From NCBI GenBank assembly GCA_017304675.1, contig JAFKLS010000017.1, positions 496,001 through 560,000 on the forward strand: a DNA stretch of 64,000 nucleotides, given 5' to 3'. The notes under the pieces were generated by a model. It did not search any database. It was not told the origin of the DNA and saw only the letters and a list, made by a program, of their open reading frames with translations. Positions 35,003-43,848 of this stretch are shown one piece after another; within the stretch, counting starts at the first letter, position 1, and each line of letters begins with the position of its first letter. Both the position numbers and the translations under genes were made by a program. The stretch is from Sphingobacteriia bacterium (GTDB lineage: Bacteria; Bacteroidota; Bacteroidia; Chitinophagales; Chitinophagaceae).

Positions 35003-35821
35003 TTATACAAAAAGATCTGTAAATAACTGCGCCCCCGGTACAACAGAATATTTAGACAGGTCAGTTATTCCTTCTTTTGCCAATACATCCTCATCAATAA
35101 ACGTATTACCGGTGTATTGCAAATTCGTTTTGTTCAAAATAAAGTAAGCAGCATCGGCAAGTATATCAACTGTTCTGCTCATTTTAGCCAGGGTTTCTCC
35201 GCCTAAAAGATTTCGTACAGCTGCCGTATCAATAGTAGTTCGTGGCCACAAAGCATTAGAGGCAATTCCTTCATTTTTAAATTCTTCCGCCCATCCCAAA
35301 GCCATCATGCTCATGTTAAACTTGCTCATGGTATACGCAACATGCGGCCCTAACCATTTGGGTAGAATATGTATTGGCGGAGATAATGTTAGAATATGTG
35401 CATTGGAAGATTTTTTTAAATGCGGAATGCATTGTTTGGTTACTAAAAAAGTTCCTCGAACATTAATACTGTGCATGAGATCGAACCGTTTTGCTTCCGT
35501 TTGTTCTGTACCTGTTAATTGAATGGCAGATGCATTGTTTATTACAATATCTATTCCGCCAAAAGTTTCAACAGCTTTTTCAACAGCCTCTGTAATCTGT
35601 TCTTCAAAACGAATATCAACTTGTAAAGGCAATGCTTTACCACCGGCTTCTTCTACTTCTTTTGCAGCGGAAAAAATGGTTCCGCCAAGTTTTGGATTCT
35701 CTTCCGTGCTTTTGGCAGCTATTACAATATTTGCACCTTCTTTTGCCAGCTTTAACGCTATTGCCTTACCTATACCTCTGCTGGCGCCAGTTATAAAAAC
35801 GGTTTTATTAGTGAAGAACAT
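35003..35821 (-). CDS. SDR family oxidoreductase, HSDL2-like
   Basis: 272-residue short-chain dehydrogenase. TGASRGIGKAIALKLA (10-25) is the cofactor motif; NNASAIQLTGTE contains the NNA structural block. The active site shows LTLSPP with the Ser position, and YTMSKFNMSMM with Tyr-x3-Lys. The longer second strand region ENPKLGGTIFSAAKEVEEAGG and WPRTTIDTAA are typical of the HSDL2 (hydroxysteroid dehydrogenase-like 2) group. The substrate is unknown; family members act on lipid-derived alcohols. The orphan ParA gene lies 29 bp upstream on the same strand. Confidence 0.87.
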   Translation of the reverse strand: MFFTNKTVFITGASRGIGKAIALKLAKEGANIVIAAKSTEENPKLGGTIFSAAKEVEEAGGKALPLQVDIRFEEQITEAVEKAVETFGGIDIVINNASAIQLTGTEQTEAKRFDLMHSINVRGTFLVTKQCIPHLKKSSNAHILTLSPPIHILPKWLGPHVAYTMSKFNMSMMALGWAEEFKNEGIASNALWPRTTIDTAAVRNLLGGETLAKMSRTVDILADAAYFILNKTNLQYTGNTFIDEDVLAKEGITDLSKYSVVPGAQLFTDLFV

Positions 35822-35850
35822 AACAATATTTTATACAGCAATATAGTTTT

Positions 35851-36594
35851 TTAAGCAATGCACTCTTTTTTTATTTCCTTCCATAAATCTCTATAACACT
35901 GTGCGGCATAACTACTGGCAGCAAATGTTTCAATTGGTGCAATATGAACACCCATTTTTTCAACATCGCTTAAATAGGGAATATAATTTTTAAAGAAGAG
36001 CTTGTCTTTATAAAACTGGTTCACCACTTCATGGTGTAGGTTTTTACGGTGATCTACCATACTGAAAAAACATTTCAGTTTGGTTTTGTCTAATCCGTTT
36101 TCCTTAAAGTAATCGTTCACCACTTCAAAAGAGCGGATAGATAAAGTTGTGGGAATATTGGGAATGAGAATATAATCGGAAGCAATGAAAATATTTTCGT
36201 GCAATAAAGAAATGCCCGGAGGGCAATCGAGAATAACTACGTCGAATGATTTTTTAAGAGAAGAGATCAGCGATGATAATTTCTTCTTTGAATGCTTCAT
36301 TTCATTCAACAACAAATCTGCATTGCGGGCAGAAAGATCTGCCGGAACAATAGAAAGGTTTTCAAAAGCCGTTAGCTGAATGGCTTCTTTCAAATTCATC
36401 TCATCTTCTAAAATCCTTTTAGATTCATTTTTTACTGTTGTATGTACATCGAAATAAAAAGAAGAAGAGCCTTGTGGGTCAAGATCCCATAACAAGGTTT
36501 TATATCCTTCTTTGGCGGCGAGAAAAGCAAAATTTACAGAAGATGCAGTTTTACCAACGCCACCTTTTAGGTTGTATAATGCTAATGTGACCAT
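35851..36594 (-). CDS. ParA-family ATPase (orphan)
   Basis: 247 residues of the ParA/MinD family. The deviant Walker A LKGGVGKTASSVNFA is at about 9-23, switch I LLWDLDPQGSSS near 40, and Walker B VVILDCPPGISLL near 118. ParA ATPases position chromosomes, plasmids or protein complexes. No parB-like gene or parS-like repeat is adjacent; the next genes are an SDR and cysS. It lacks the N-terminal HTH of plasmid ParA. The ATG just before TLALYNLKGG is the start; upstream in-frame codons add a non-family extension. Confidence 0.88.
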   Translation of the reverse strand: MVTLALYNLKGGVGKTASSVNFAFLAAKEGYKTLLWDLDPQGSSSFYFDVHTTVKNESKRILEDEMNLKEAIQLTAFENLSIVPADLSARNADLLLNEMKHSKKKLSSLISSLKKSFDVVILDCPPGISLLHENIFIASDYILIPNIPTTLSIRSFEVVNDYFKENGLDKTKLKCFFSMVDHRKNLHHEVVNQFYKDKLFFKNYIPYLSDVEKMGVHIAPIETFAASSYAAQCYRDLWKEIKKECIA

Positions 36595-36654
36595 GCTTAA
36601 AAATAAGCAAAAAGATGTATATAGTTGCAACAACCACCCTGTCATGCTTTAGCA

Positions 36655-36684
36655 AAAAACCCTGCTCTTTTAAAAAGAGGGGGA
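36655..36684 (-). terminator. Intrinsic terminator after cysS
   Basis: On the minus strand, CCC-CTCTTTT...AAAAGAG-CA-GGG forms a bulged stem followed by TTTTTT, 13 bp past the cysS stop. Confidence 0.6.
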
Positions 36685-36696
36685 ATATCTTCCATT

Positions 36697-38214
36697 TTAT
36701 ATACTCCAGCTTACAGAACCGTCTTTTTCATCTTTTAACTGAATACCCATGGCAGATAATTCGTTGCGAATTTTATCGCTGGTTACAAAGTCTTTTTTTG
36801 TTTTCGCTTCTTTGCGAATGTTGATGAGCAGTTGTAATACACCATCTAAATGTTCGCCGCCGCTATTTTCAAATTTCAATCCTAAAATATCTTCTATGAA
36901 TAGTTTTAGTTTTTGTTGCATGAATACAATTACATCATTGCTCAAAGCGTCTGCTGCCAATTGCTTATTTTTCAAAGCATTGATCGTTGGAACCAATTCA
37001 AAAATATTGGCCAACACTTTTGCAGTGCTGAAATCATCATTCATAAATTCGTCTAACTCATTCAACAATTTCAAAACAGTTTCATCCAACTCAGTTACTG
37101 GTTTCAAGTTGCTGGTTACAGGCTGCTGGTTATTGGTAACCGGCAACTTTCCTAAATTTTCGTATGCTTCCCACAAACGCTTTAACCCTTTTTCACTTGC
37201 CTGCAGGGCCTCATTACTAAAATCCAGCGTGCTTCTGTAATGTGTTTGTAAAATAAAAAAGCGAATGGTCATAGGATGATAGGCCTGTTCCAATATTGGG
37301 TGATTACCACTAAATAACTCGCTTAGCTTAATTACATTATTATAGCTCTTACCCATTTTCCTGCCATTAATAGTAATCATGTTATTGTGCATCCAATAAC
37401 GTGCAGGACTTTTATGGTTGCATACGGCACTTTGTGCAATCTCACATTCATGATGCGGGAATTGAAGATCCATTCCACCACCGTGGATATCGAATTCGTC
37501 TCCCAAATATTTGGTGCTCATGGCAGAGCATTCTATATGCCATCCGGGAAAACCCTCACCCCACGGGCTTTTCCAACGCATAATGTGCTCCGGCGGAGCA
37601 TTCTTCCATAAAGCAAAATCTGCTCTGTTTCTTTTTTCTTCCTGGTTATCCAATTCCCTTGTTGTTTCCAGCATATCTTCTAACACCCTGCCGCTCAATA
37701 TGCCGTAAGGCAATCCTTTTTTAGAAAAATCTGCATGGTATTTCTCAACATCAAAATATACCGAACCATTCACAACATATGCGTACCCGTCTTTAATAAT
37801 CGTTTCAATCATATTAATCTGTTCAACTATATGCCCTGTTGCAGTAGGTTCAATGCTCGGCTCCACATTATTCATTTGCAACATAGCCCAATGAAACAAG
37901 TTGGTATATTTTTGCACCAGCTCCATCGGTTCCAGTTTTTCTAATGTTGCTTTTTTAGAAATTTTATCTTCCGCCTCCCTGCCTTCTTCTTCAAAATGAC
38001 CGGCATCGGTAATGTTTCTTACATAACGCACTTTATTACCAAGATGGGTTAAATACCTGTACACCACATCAAACGTAACATATGGGCGGGCATGGCCCAA
38101 ATGGCTTTCGCCGCTAACGGTAGGGCCACATACATATAATCCCACATATCCCTGAGTAAGCGGTACAAAAGTTTCCTTTTTCCTGGTAAGCGAATTATAA
38201 ATAACTAAAGACAT
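36697..38214 (-). CDS. cysS: Cysteinyl-tRNA synthetase
   Basis: 505-residue class I enzyme that charges tRNA-Cys. Signatures: [23 protein letters not shown] with the HIGH motif (SHLGHA), the zinc ligands in [15 protein letters not shown], and the KMSKS motif as KMGKS. The DALR-type anticodon domain begins near residue 380. Unusual: residues about 354-375, in the linker between catalytic and anticodon-binding parts, form a heptapeptide repeat ([17 protein letters not shown]) encoded by a 21-bp DNA repeat. Upstream lies a 146-bp gap; no clear promoter box. Confidence 0.95.
   Translation of the reverse strand: MSLVIYNSLTRKKETFVPLTQGYVGLYVCGPTVSGESHLGHARPYVTFDVVYRYLTHLGNKVRYVRNITDAGHFEEEGREAEDKISKKATLEKLEPMELVQKYTNLFHWAMLQMNNVEPSIEPTATGHIVEQINMIETIIKDGYAYVVNGSVYFDVEKYHADFSKKGLPYGILSGRVLEDMLETTRELDNQEEKRNRADFALWKNAPPEHIMRWKSPWGEGFPGWHIECSAMSTKYLGDEFDIHGGGMDLQFPHHECEIAQSAVCNHKSPARYWMHNNMITINGRKMGKSYNNVIKLSELFSGNHPILEQAYHPMTIRFFILQTHYRSTLDFSNEALQASEKGLKRLWEAYENLGKLPVTNNQQPVTSNLKPVTELDETVLKLLNELDEFMNDDFSTAKVLANIFELVPTINALKNKQLAADALSNDVIVFMQQKLKLFIEDILGLKFENSGGEHLDGVLQLLINIRKEAKTKKDFVTSDKIRNELSAMGIQLKDEKDGSVSWSI
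37092..37146 (-). repeat. 21-bp tandem repeat in frame within cysS
   Basis: Two and a half degenerate copies of a 21-bp unit rich in CCAGTAACCAGCAAC encode the heptads [14 protein letters not shown] and PVT. Similar CCAGTAACC-type short repeats occur between genes in Bacteroidota. Being a multiple of 3 and in a linker, it leaves the enzyme readable. Confidence 0.6.
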
Positions 38215-38360
38215 GATTTTAGTTTGTTCTGAATGAGCAATAAATTTAGTTGAATAGTGCGGAATCTCTCCACAAAGAAAATAAATGCTGCATTAGCAGC
38301 AGCAACAGCAGTATGAAAAGAAATTTTTCATTGATTGCGAAGATAGGGCTTTATACTATA

Positions 38361-39470
38361 TTAAAGTTTATGAAGTGAAAGGTCGGCTACAAGCATGCTG
38401 TGATCACTCAGGCCTTCATCAACCAAATCAAATTTATTAACGGCAAAATCTTTGTCAGGCAATATATAATCTATCCGCAGTGTAAGTGCCAGGGCAAGGA
38501 AGGTTCTTCCTATACCAAATCCTTTTTTTAAAAAGGCATCGCTTCTGTTATTGCTTCTTATATGAAAATAAGTATAACTGTTGGGCACATCGTTAAAATC
38601 GCCGCAGATAACGGAAGGAAAAGGGCTTTTATCTATTTCCTTTTTCACTATCAATGCCTGCTTCCCTCTTCGCTGAAAAGCGATCTTCATTTTTTGAACA
38701 ATGTTTTTAGATGCCGGAAAAACATCTTCATCCTGTTGCTTTATTTTTTCAATATCCTCATAGTCTGCTTTTTTGAATTTGAATGATTGAAGATGTGTTG
38801 TAAAAACCCTTATGGTATCGTTTCCTTTTTTCACATCAACATAAATAAGGCTTTCTGCAATGGGGTATTTTATTTTACCCGAATCTATTATGGGAAGCTT
38901 TGAAAAAACAATGCAACCAGAATAATAGTTATTCTTCCTGGTATAATCTTTTGAAAAAAAATAATACGGGTACCGGTCTTTAAATAATCCTATATTGTTG
39001 GCATCTCCTACGGCACTGTTAAATTCCTGCAGGCAAACAATATCCGGATCATATTCACGGATAGATTTTACAATATCTGTTTTAACATGCTTCCTTAAGG
39101 TTTTTGTTTCATTCAATCCATTAAAGCTTTGAATGTTCCAACTAACAATTCTCAGGTCTTTTAACGAGCGGTTCTTGTTCATTTTATCTTTGCTGTTATA
39201 AGCAAACAATACACTTATTTGTTGATAACCGATGCATAATGCTACCAGGGGAATTAATGCTAATTTGGGTTTTACAATAAGCCAAAACAGGAAAGAAAAT
39301 AAAAGTAACACCAATAAGTGTGGTGCAATGATTCCACAAAAACCAATCCACCAAAAAACAGACGGGTTTAGCCAGGGTGTTAAACAGGTAATTAAAAACA
39401 AAAACACTACTATAAAACTTAGCAGCATAAAGAATGCCTTTACCCATTTACGTGCCGTTGTTTTTGCCAT
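38361..39470 (-). CDS. Membrane-anchored endonuclease/exonuclease/phosphatase family protein
   Basis: 369 residues. Three N-terminal membrane helices (about 10-85) are followed by a DNase I-like EEP domain: LRIVSWNIQSFNG (Asn), DIVCLQEFNS (metal-binding Glu), ICGDFNDVPNSYTY (Asp/Asn) and LSDHSMLVADL (SDH motif). This family includes phosphatases, sphingomyelinases and nucleases; the membrane anchoring with an extracytoplasmic domain suggests a periplasmic substrate. It is the last gene of a tight five-gene minus-strand unit and a paralogue of the gene just before it. Confidence 0.88.
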   Translation of the reverse strand: MAKTTARKWVKAFFMLLSFIVVFLFLITCLTPWLNPSVFWWIGFCGIIAPHLLVLLLFSFLFWLIVKPKLALIPLVALCIGYQQISVLFAYNSKDKMNKNRSLKDLRIVSWNIQSFNGLNETKTLRKHVKTDIVKSIREYDPDIVCLQEFNSAVGDANNIGLFKDRYPYYFFSKDYTRKNNYYSGCIVFSKLPIIDSGKIKYPIAESLIYVDVKKGNDTIRVFTTHLQSFKFKKADYEDIEKIKQQDEDVFPASKNIVQKMKIAFQRRGKQALIVKKEIDKSPFPSVICGDFNDVPNSYTYFHIRSNNRSDAFLKKGFGIGRTFLALALTLRIDYILPDKDFAVNKFDLVDEGLSDHSMLVADLSLHKL

Positions 39471-39491
39471 ACACTAAAAATAGTAAAAGAT

Positions 39492-40622
39492 TTATTTGAT
39501 AGCTATATCTGTTACATTAGGGTAGTGATCTGACAGGTGAAGATGGGGCGTTTGGTGTTGAATTGCCTGTAAGTGTTTGCTAAATAAAACCACATCTATT
39601 CTTAAAGTGGGAGAAATGCTGTCGTATGTTTTCCCCATTCCAAAGCCATTTTGTATAAAAGCATCATTTAACCCTTTGCAAAGGGTATGGTATGTGTAAG
39701 AAGAAGGAACAGAGTTTAAGTCGGCGCAAAAAACAAAGGGGCCTTTGGTTGTATCTAAAGATCGTTTGATGCATTTTGCCTGATCTACATGAATTTTATC
39801 GAAATACTTTAAAGTACGCAAATTGCTGCGATGCAGAAAAAGCGCCGTATCTGATTTAAGAAAATTCTTTTCTCCGGGTTCAGCCGTTTTATCAGATGTG
39901 TGAATACCCATTGATTTTAAGTGGGCACTATAAAAACGAACTATTTTCTCTTTAATAAGAATATCTGCATAAATGAATTTTTCAGATTCGTTATCGCAAT
40001 ACGCCATTTTGCTAGAGTCTACAATTGGAAACCTGGAGAAAATAGCCACTCCATACTGCTCTTTTGTATCGTACAGTAAATTTTCTCCATTATAGGGAAA
40101 GTATACGAACGGATAGCCAAGGCTATCTCTTATATACTCCGTATTATGCCTGTAATATTTCCCTGTAAAATTCACAAAATCCTGTAAGCATAAAACATCT
40201 GCATTCATCTCTTTTATAAATGCAAACATTTTTCCTGGCTTACTACCGGCAGTATCATTTATTTTCCGGCTGTCAACAAAATCATTCACGTTCCATGATA
40301 ACAAACGAATGTTTGAGCGTGTGGCTACATTGAATTTTGAGGCAGGATGAAACGCAAATACCACAGTAAGGTTTTTCCACCCGGCAAAAAGAAAAATAAA
40401 CAGGTAAATGAACAATTTCCTGTAAATAAAAACACTGGCTATTACCAATAAGCAATATCCCAAAAAAATAAAAGGAAACCCAAGTGCCAGTAAAGTAAAC
40501 GGCCAGGCATGTTGCGGGTTTATATAAGGCGTTAGGCTTGCTGCACCGTACAGTAATATACCTGCAAAAGAAATAAGCGTAAATGCTTTTTGTATAAAAG
40601 AAAAAGATTTTAAGAAAGGCAT
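39492..40622 (-). CDS. Membrane-anchored endonuclease/exonuclease/phosphatase family protein, paralogue
   Basis: 376 residues with the same plan as its downstream neighbour: two or three N-terminal helices, then an EEP domain with RLLSWNVNDFVDS, DVLCLQDFVNF, FCADLNSVPSSYTYH and the SDHYP motif near the end. Here the metal-binding Glu of the neighbour's LQEF motif is Asp (LQDF), a change that may alter metal binding or activity. The pair is separated by only 21 bp, which suggests tandem duplication and co-translation. Confidence 0.86.
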   Translation of the reverse strand: MPFLKSFSFIQKAFTLISFAGILLYGAASLTPYINPQHAWPFTLLALGFPFIFLGYCLLVIASVFIYRKLFIYLFIFLFAGWKNLTVVFAFHPASKFNVATRSNIRLLSWNVNDFVDSRKINDTAGSKPGKMFAFIKEMNADVLCLQDFVNFTGKYYRHNTEYIRDSLGYPFVYFPYNGENLLYDTKEQYGVAIFSRFPIVDSSKMAYCDNESEKFIYADILIKEKIVRFYSAHLKSMGIHTSDKTAEPGEKNFLKSDTALFLHRSNLRTLKYFDKIHVDQAKCIKRSLDTTKGPFVFCADLNSVPSSYTYHTLCKGLNDAFIQNGFGMGKTYDSISPTLRIDVVLFSKHLQAIQHQTPHLHLSDHYPNVTDIAIK

Positions 40623-40632
40623 GGTGCTAAAA

Positions 40633-41562
40633 TTACAACTCTTCTTTACTGGCTCTCTTTAAAAAATCCTTTTCTTCATCAGTAAGCATATGGTAACCTT
40701 CGGTATTAATTTTATCTAAGATTTCATCCAGCCTTTGCTGGGAAATATTAGAATGTTTCGAGAAAGGCTTACGGTTCGATTTATAAAAGAGTTGATCTTT
40801 GGGGCGCGGTTTGTATTTTTTTTCAGGATTAAACAGATCATTCAACCAGTTTACCATATTGTTCATCCACTCACTCCAATCGTTTCCCCTTCTTAATTGT
40901 TTGATAAATAAAAAACCTGTTAACCCTGCAGCCAGGTGGGCAATAACCAACCCGCCGGATGTTGCAATAGTTGAAAAATTGATTGCAACAAAAACAACTG
41001 TTAATACCCAAAGAGGAATGCCTCCATTAATCATGGGAAATATCCGGTAATCAGGTGCCAGTGTAGTTGTAGCCACAGCTACAGCCATAATGGCGGCACC
41101 ACCGCCCATCATTGCAGGAGTATAAGCAAGGTTATGCTCAAGGGCCGGTATACAATTAACAGACAAGGCAAAAAAAACTGCCCCCGCCAATCCACCATAT
41201 AAGTATATGGGAATTAATTTTTTATTTCCTGCAAGGTCTTGCAGAATATATCCGAATGCCCATGCCCATAAACAAGTGCTTATTAAAGCCCACACAGAAT
41301 AATGTGTGAACATATAGGTAAAAACAGTCCATGGCTTTACAGCAAGGCTCTCTGCCGGGGCCGGTAAAATAAACCAGTTTAATATTTGTTTCTGAAAAAA
41401 AGAAAGCGCCACATCGTTACTATCGTAGCTGAGGAAATAACATATTTTGAGTGAGGTGATGAGAATAAACACCAATACATTAATTGCAATAAGCAGCACC
41501 AGGCTGTTGTTATTATCGCCTAATAAAGGAATTCTTCTTTTTGTTTGTTCCTGCACACTCAT
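40633..41562 (-). CDS. Rhomboid-family membrane protein lacking the catalytic serine
   Basis: 309 residues with about six helices and the C-terminal DUF6576-like tail of Bacteroidota rhomboids (LDEILDKINTEGYHMLTDEEKDFLK). The helix that should carry GxSG reads AMMGGGAAIMAVAV: the serine position (residue 155) is Gly, coded GGT. The second catalytic residue H209 (IAHLAAGLTG) and the His of the WRHxxxHxxxN-like region (H87) remain. It therefore looks like a pseudo-rhomboid, proteolytically inactive but able to bind substrates or the adjacent rhomboid. It lies 13 bp after the intact rhomboid gene. Confidence 0.88.
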   Translation of the reverse strand: MSVQEQTKRRIPLLGDNNNSLVLLIAINVLVFILITSLKICYFLSYDSNDVALSFFQKQILNWFILPAPAESLAVKPWTVFTYMFTHYSVWALISTCLWAWAFGYILQDLAGNKKLIPIYLYGGLAGAVFFALSVNCIPALEHNLAYTPAMMGGGAAIMAVAVATTTLAPDYRIFPMINGGIPLWVLTVVFVAINFSTIATSGGLVIAHLAAGLTGFLFIKQLRRGNDWSEWMNNMVNWLNDLFNPEKKYKPRPKDQLFYKSNRKPFSKHSNISQQRLDEILDKINTEGYHMLTDEEKDFLKRASKEEL

Positions 41563-41575
41563 TACACGGTATTTA

Positions 41576-42280
41576 TTAATAAAACATTTTTCGGTTTCGT
41601 TTGTTCCAGAAATACACTAAAATTATCCCAACAAGGGCGCCTCCCAAATGTGCAAAGTGGGCTACATTATCTCCCGCTGAGCTTCTTATGCCCGAATACA
41701 GTTCAAATGCGGCATACAATAACACGAACCATTTTGCTTTAAGCGGTACAAAGAAATACAAGTATATATAGGTATTAGGGAACAAATATCCAAACGCCGC
41801 CAAACAACCAAACACGGCGCCTGATGCACCAAGTGTGGCTTCGTTTAGCTTCATGGTAATCGCTGTTTTGTATTCTAATTGTTCTGTATAAGAAGCAGCA
41901 TTGTATATATCTATAATGTGTTGGTTTTCTACAAACAGAACAACCATATGGCAAAGAGCTGCTCCCAGCCCGCATGCGAGGTAAAAAATCAAAAATCTTT
42001 TTGCGCCCCATAAATTTTCTAAAATAGATCCGAACATCCATAAGGCAAACATGTTACTGAACAAATGGCTGAAGTTGCCATGCATAAACAAATGCGTAAT
42101 AAACTGCCAGGGTTTAAACAAGCTACTTTGCCAGGTATGCAAAGCAAATAGATCATCCATATTAATTAATCCCTGCCTGCCAATTGTATTCTGTGCTAAA
42201 AAAATAATTCCGTTAATGATCAGTAAATTTTTAATCACTAAAGGCAATATCTGGAATCTCGATGGTCTAAACTCTTGCAT
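41576..42280 (-). CDS. Rhomboid intramembrane serine protease
   Basis: 234 residues, six helices. The oxyanion-side motif HGNFSHLFSNMFAL is in loop 1/helix 2, the nucleophile in GASGAVFG (helix 4) and the general base in AHFAHLGGAL (helix 6), so it should be active. Rhomboids cleave membrane proteins within or near the bilayer. It uses an ATG rather than the adjacent TTG one codon earlier. It follows rlmD with a 14-bp gap and precedes the serine-less rhomboid by 13 bp. Confidence 0.92.
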   Translation of the reverse strand: MQEFRPSRFQILPLVIKNLLIINGIIFLAQNTIGRQGLINMDDLFALHTWQSSLFKPWQFITHLFMHGNFSHLFSNMFALWMFGSILENLWGAKRFLIFYLACGLGAALCHMVVLFVENQHIIDIYNAASYTEQLEYKTAITMKLNEATLGASGAVFGCLAAFGYLFPNTYIYLYFFVPLKAKWFVLLYAAFELYSGIRSSAGDNVAHFAHLGGALVGIILVYFWNKRNRKMFY

Positions 42281-42294
42281 CAAATCAATTTAAA

Positions 42295-43728
42295 TTAATT
42301 CTTCAATTTTAACTGCACCACATTTTCTATATGATGTGTATGCGGAAACATATCTACCGGTTGTATGCCGGTAACAGCATATTTTTCGTTCAGCAGGTTT
42401 AAATCCCTCGCCTGTGTGGCAGGATTGCAACTTACATAAACAACAGTTGGCGCTGCAATATCCAGTAATTTTTTAACGAGTTTTTCATGCATGCCTGCCC
42501 TCGGAGGATCTGTTATCACTACATCCGGCCTTCCGTGCAAACCGAAAAAATCATCATTACAAACATTAATTACATCACCCGCAAAAAAGCTTGCATGATG
42601 TATGTTGTTCAGCGCTGCATTTTGTTTGGCATCTTCCACCGCATCGGCCACTGTTTCTACACCAATTATCTTTCCCGCTTTATCGCTCAGAAAAATACCA
42701 ATGCTTCCTGTACCGCAATACAGATCATAGACCGTTTCTGTGCCGGTAAGCGCTGCATATTCTCTTGTAACAGCATATAATTTTTCGGCCTGAAGGGTAT
42801 TGGTTTGAAAAAAAGATTTGGGGCTTATCTTAAACCGGAACTTTTCTAATTGCTCAATAATATAACCATTACCATAATGTACAACAGGCTCAAGGTCGTA
42901 TATACTATCGTTTTGCTTGGGGTTGATGGTATACAATAATGTGGTGATCTGCGGAAATTGCTGCATAATGAATTTCATTAAAGCAGTAATCATTGTTTCA
43001 TCGTAATAAGCAACCACCACATTTACCATTATTTGCCCGGTAGTAACAATACGAACCATCATATTCCGCAACCATCCGCTGTGCAACCGGATATCGTAAA
43101 AAGGATAATTATTTTCTACTGCAAATTTTGTAACAGCATTGCGTAAATGGTTGGTAGGTTCTTCTTGTAAATGGCAGGAGTTTATTTTTACCACCTTATC
43201 AAACATTCCTCTTGCATGAAACCCTGCGGCAGGCTCCCTGCCAAAAAGCTGTTCGGTTGTTGCCGCACTCTGCTTTAATAATCTAAACTCTTCTTCGGGA
43301 ATGTATCTTTTAGTGGCAAAAGTGTATTCCAGTTTATTGCGGTAATGTTCTGTTCTGTCTGCCCCAATGATAGGGTTAATGAATGGCAGTGCTATTTTTC
43401 CGATTCTTGTTAAATGGTCTGTTACCTGTTTTTGTTTAAACAGAAGTTGCTGTGAATAGGGAATATTCTGCCACTGGCAGCCGCCACAATTACCAAAATG
43501 TTCGCAAAACGGATTTACCCTTTGTGGCGCATATTCTTTAAACCGAAGCGGGAATGCTTCTGCCCAATCTTTCTTATTTTTATATAACTGAATATCTACC
43601 ACATCTCCGGGAACAGCCTTCTCAATAAAAATAACTTTGCCGTTCACCCTTGCTAACGATTTGCCTTCTGCTGCAAAATCTTCTACCAGGATATTTTCCA
43701 GAATCTGAGGTTGTTTTTTCTTTCTCAC
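42295..43728 (-). CDS. rlmD: 23S rRNA (uracil-5-)-methyltransferase RlmD
   Basis: 477 residues. RlmD makes m5U1939 in 23S rRNA with SAM. An N-terminal TRAM domain (about 8-65, VEDFAAEGKSLARVNGKVIF) is followed by the [4Fe-4S] cysteines in FCEHFGNCGGCQW and a later Cys, then the SAM fold (VYDLYCGTGSIGIFL) and the catalytic DPPRAGMH and YVSCNPATQARDL, which holds the nucleophilic Cys. The start is GTG, directly behind a TATTTTTG box. It heads a five-gene transcript with two rhomboids and two EEP proteins. RlmCD/TrmA paralogy leaves some doubt on the exact target base. Confidence 0.92.
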   Translation of the reverse strand: MRKKKQPQILENILVEDFAAEGKSLARVNGKVIFIEKAVPGDVVDIQLYKNKKDWAEAFPLRFKEYAPQRVNPFCEHFGNCGGCQWQNIPYSQQLLFKQKQVTDHLTRIGKIALPFINPIIGADRTEHYRNKLEYTFATKRYIPEEEFRLLKQSAATTEQLFGREPAAGFHARGMFDKVVKINSCHLQEEPTNHLRNAVTKFAVENNYPFYDIRLHSGWLRNMMVRIVTTGQIMVNVVVAYYDETMITALMKFIMQQFPQITTLLYTINPKQNDSIYDLEPVVHYGNGYIIEQLEKFRFKISPKSFFQTNTLQAEKLYAVTREYAALTGTETVYDLYCGTGSIGIFLSDKAGKIIGVETVADAVEDAKQNAALNNIHHASFFAGDVINVCNDDFFGLHGRPDVVITDPPRAGMHEKLVKKLLDIAAPTVVYVSCNPATQARDLNLLNEKYAVTGIQPVDMFPHTHHIENVVQLKLKN

Positions 43729-43732
43729 GCCG

Positions 43733-43740
43733 CAAAAATA
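43733..43740 (-). promoter_or_regulatory. -7 box of rlmD, 4 bp before a GTG start
   Basis: TATTTTTG on the minus strand, an exact TAnnTTTG match. The spacing to the start puts transcription start at or near the GTG, so a leaderless transcript is plausible. Confidence 0.55.
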
Positions 43741-43848
43741 CTGTTGTACTTTATAGAAACCGCATCTCTTTCTTTAAGGCTCTATTTTTGTATCTGTTTA
43801 ACAATTAAAAAATCGTTTTAAATATATTTACAGCAATAATTTTATTGA

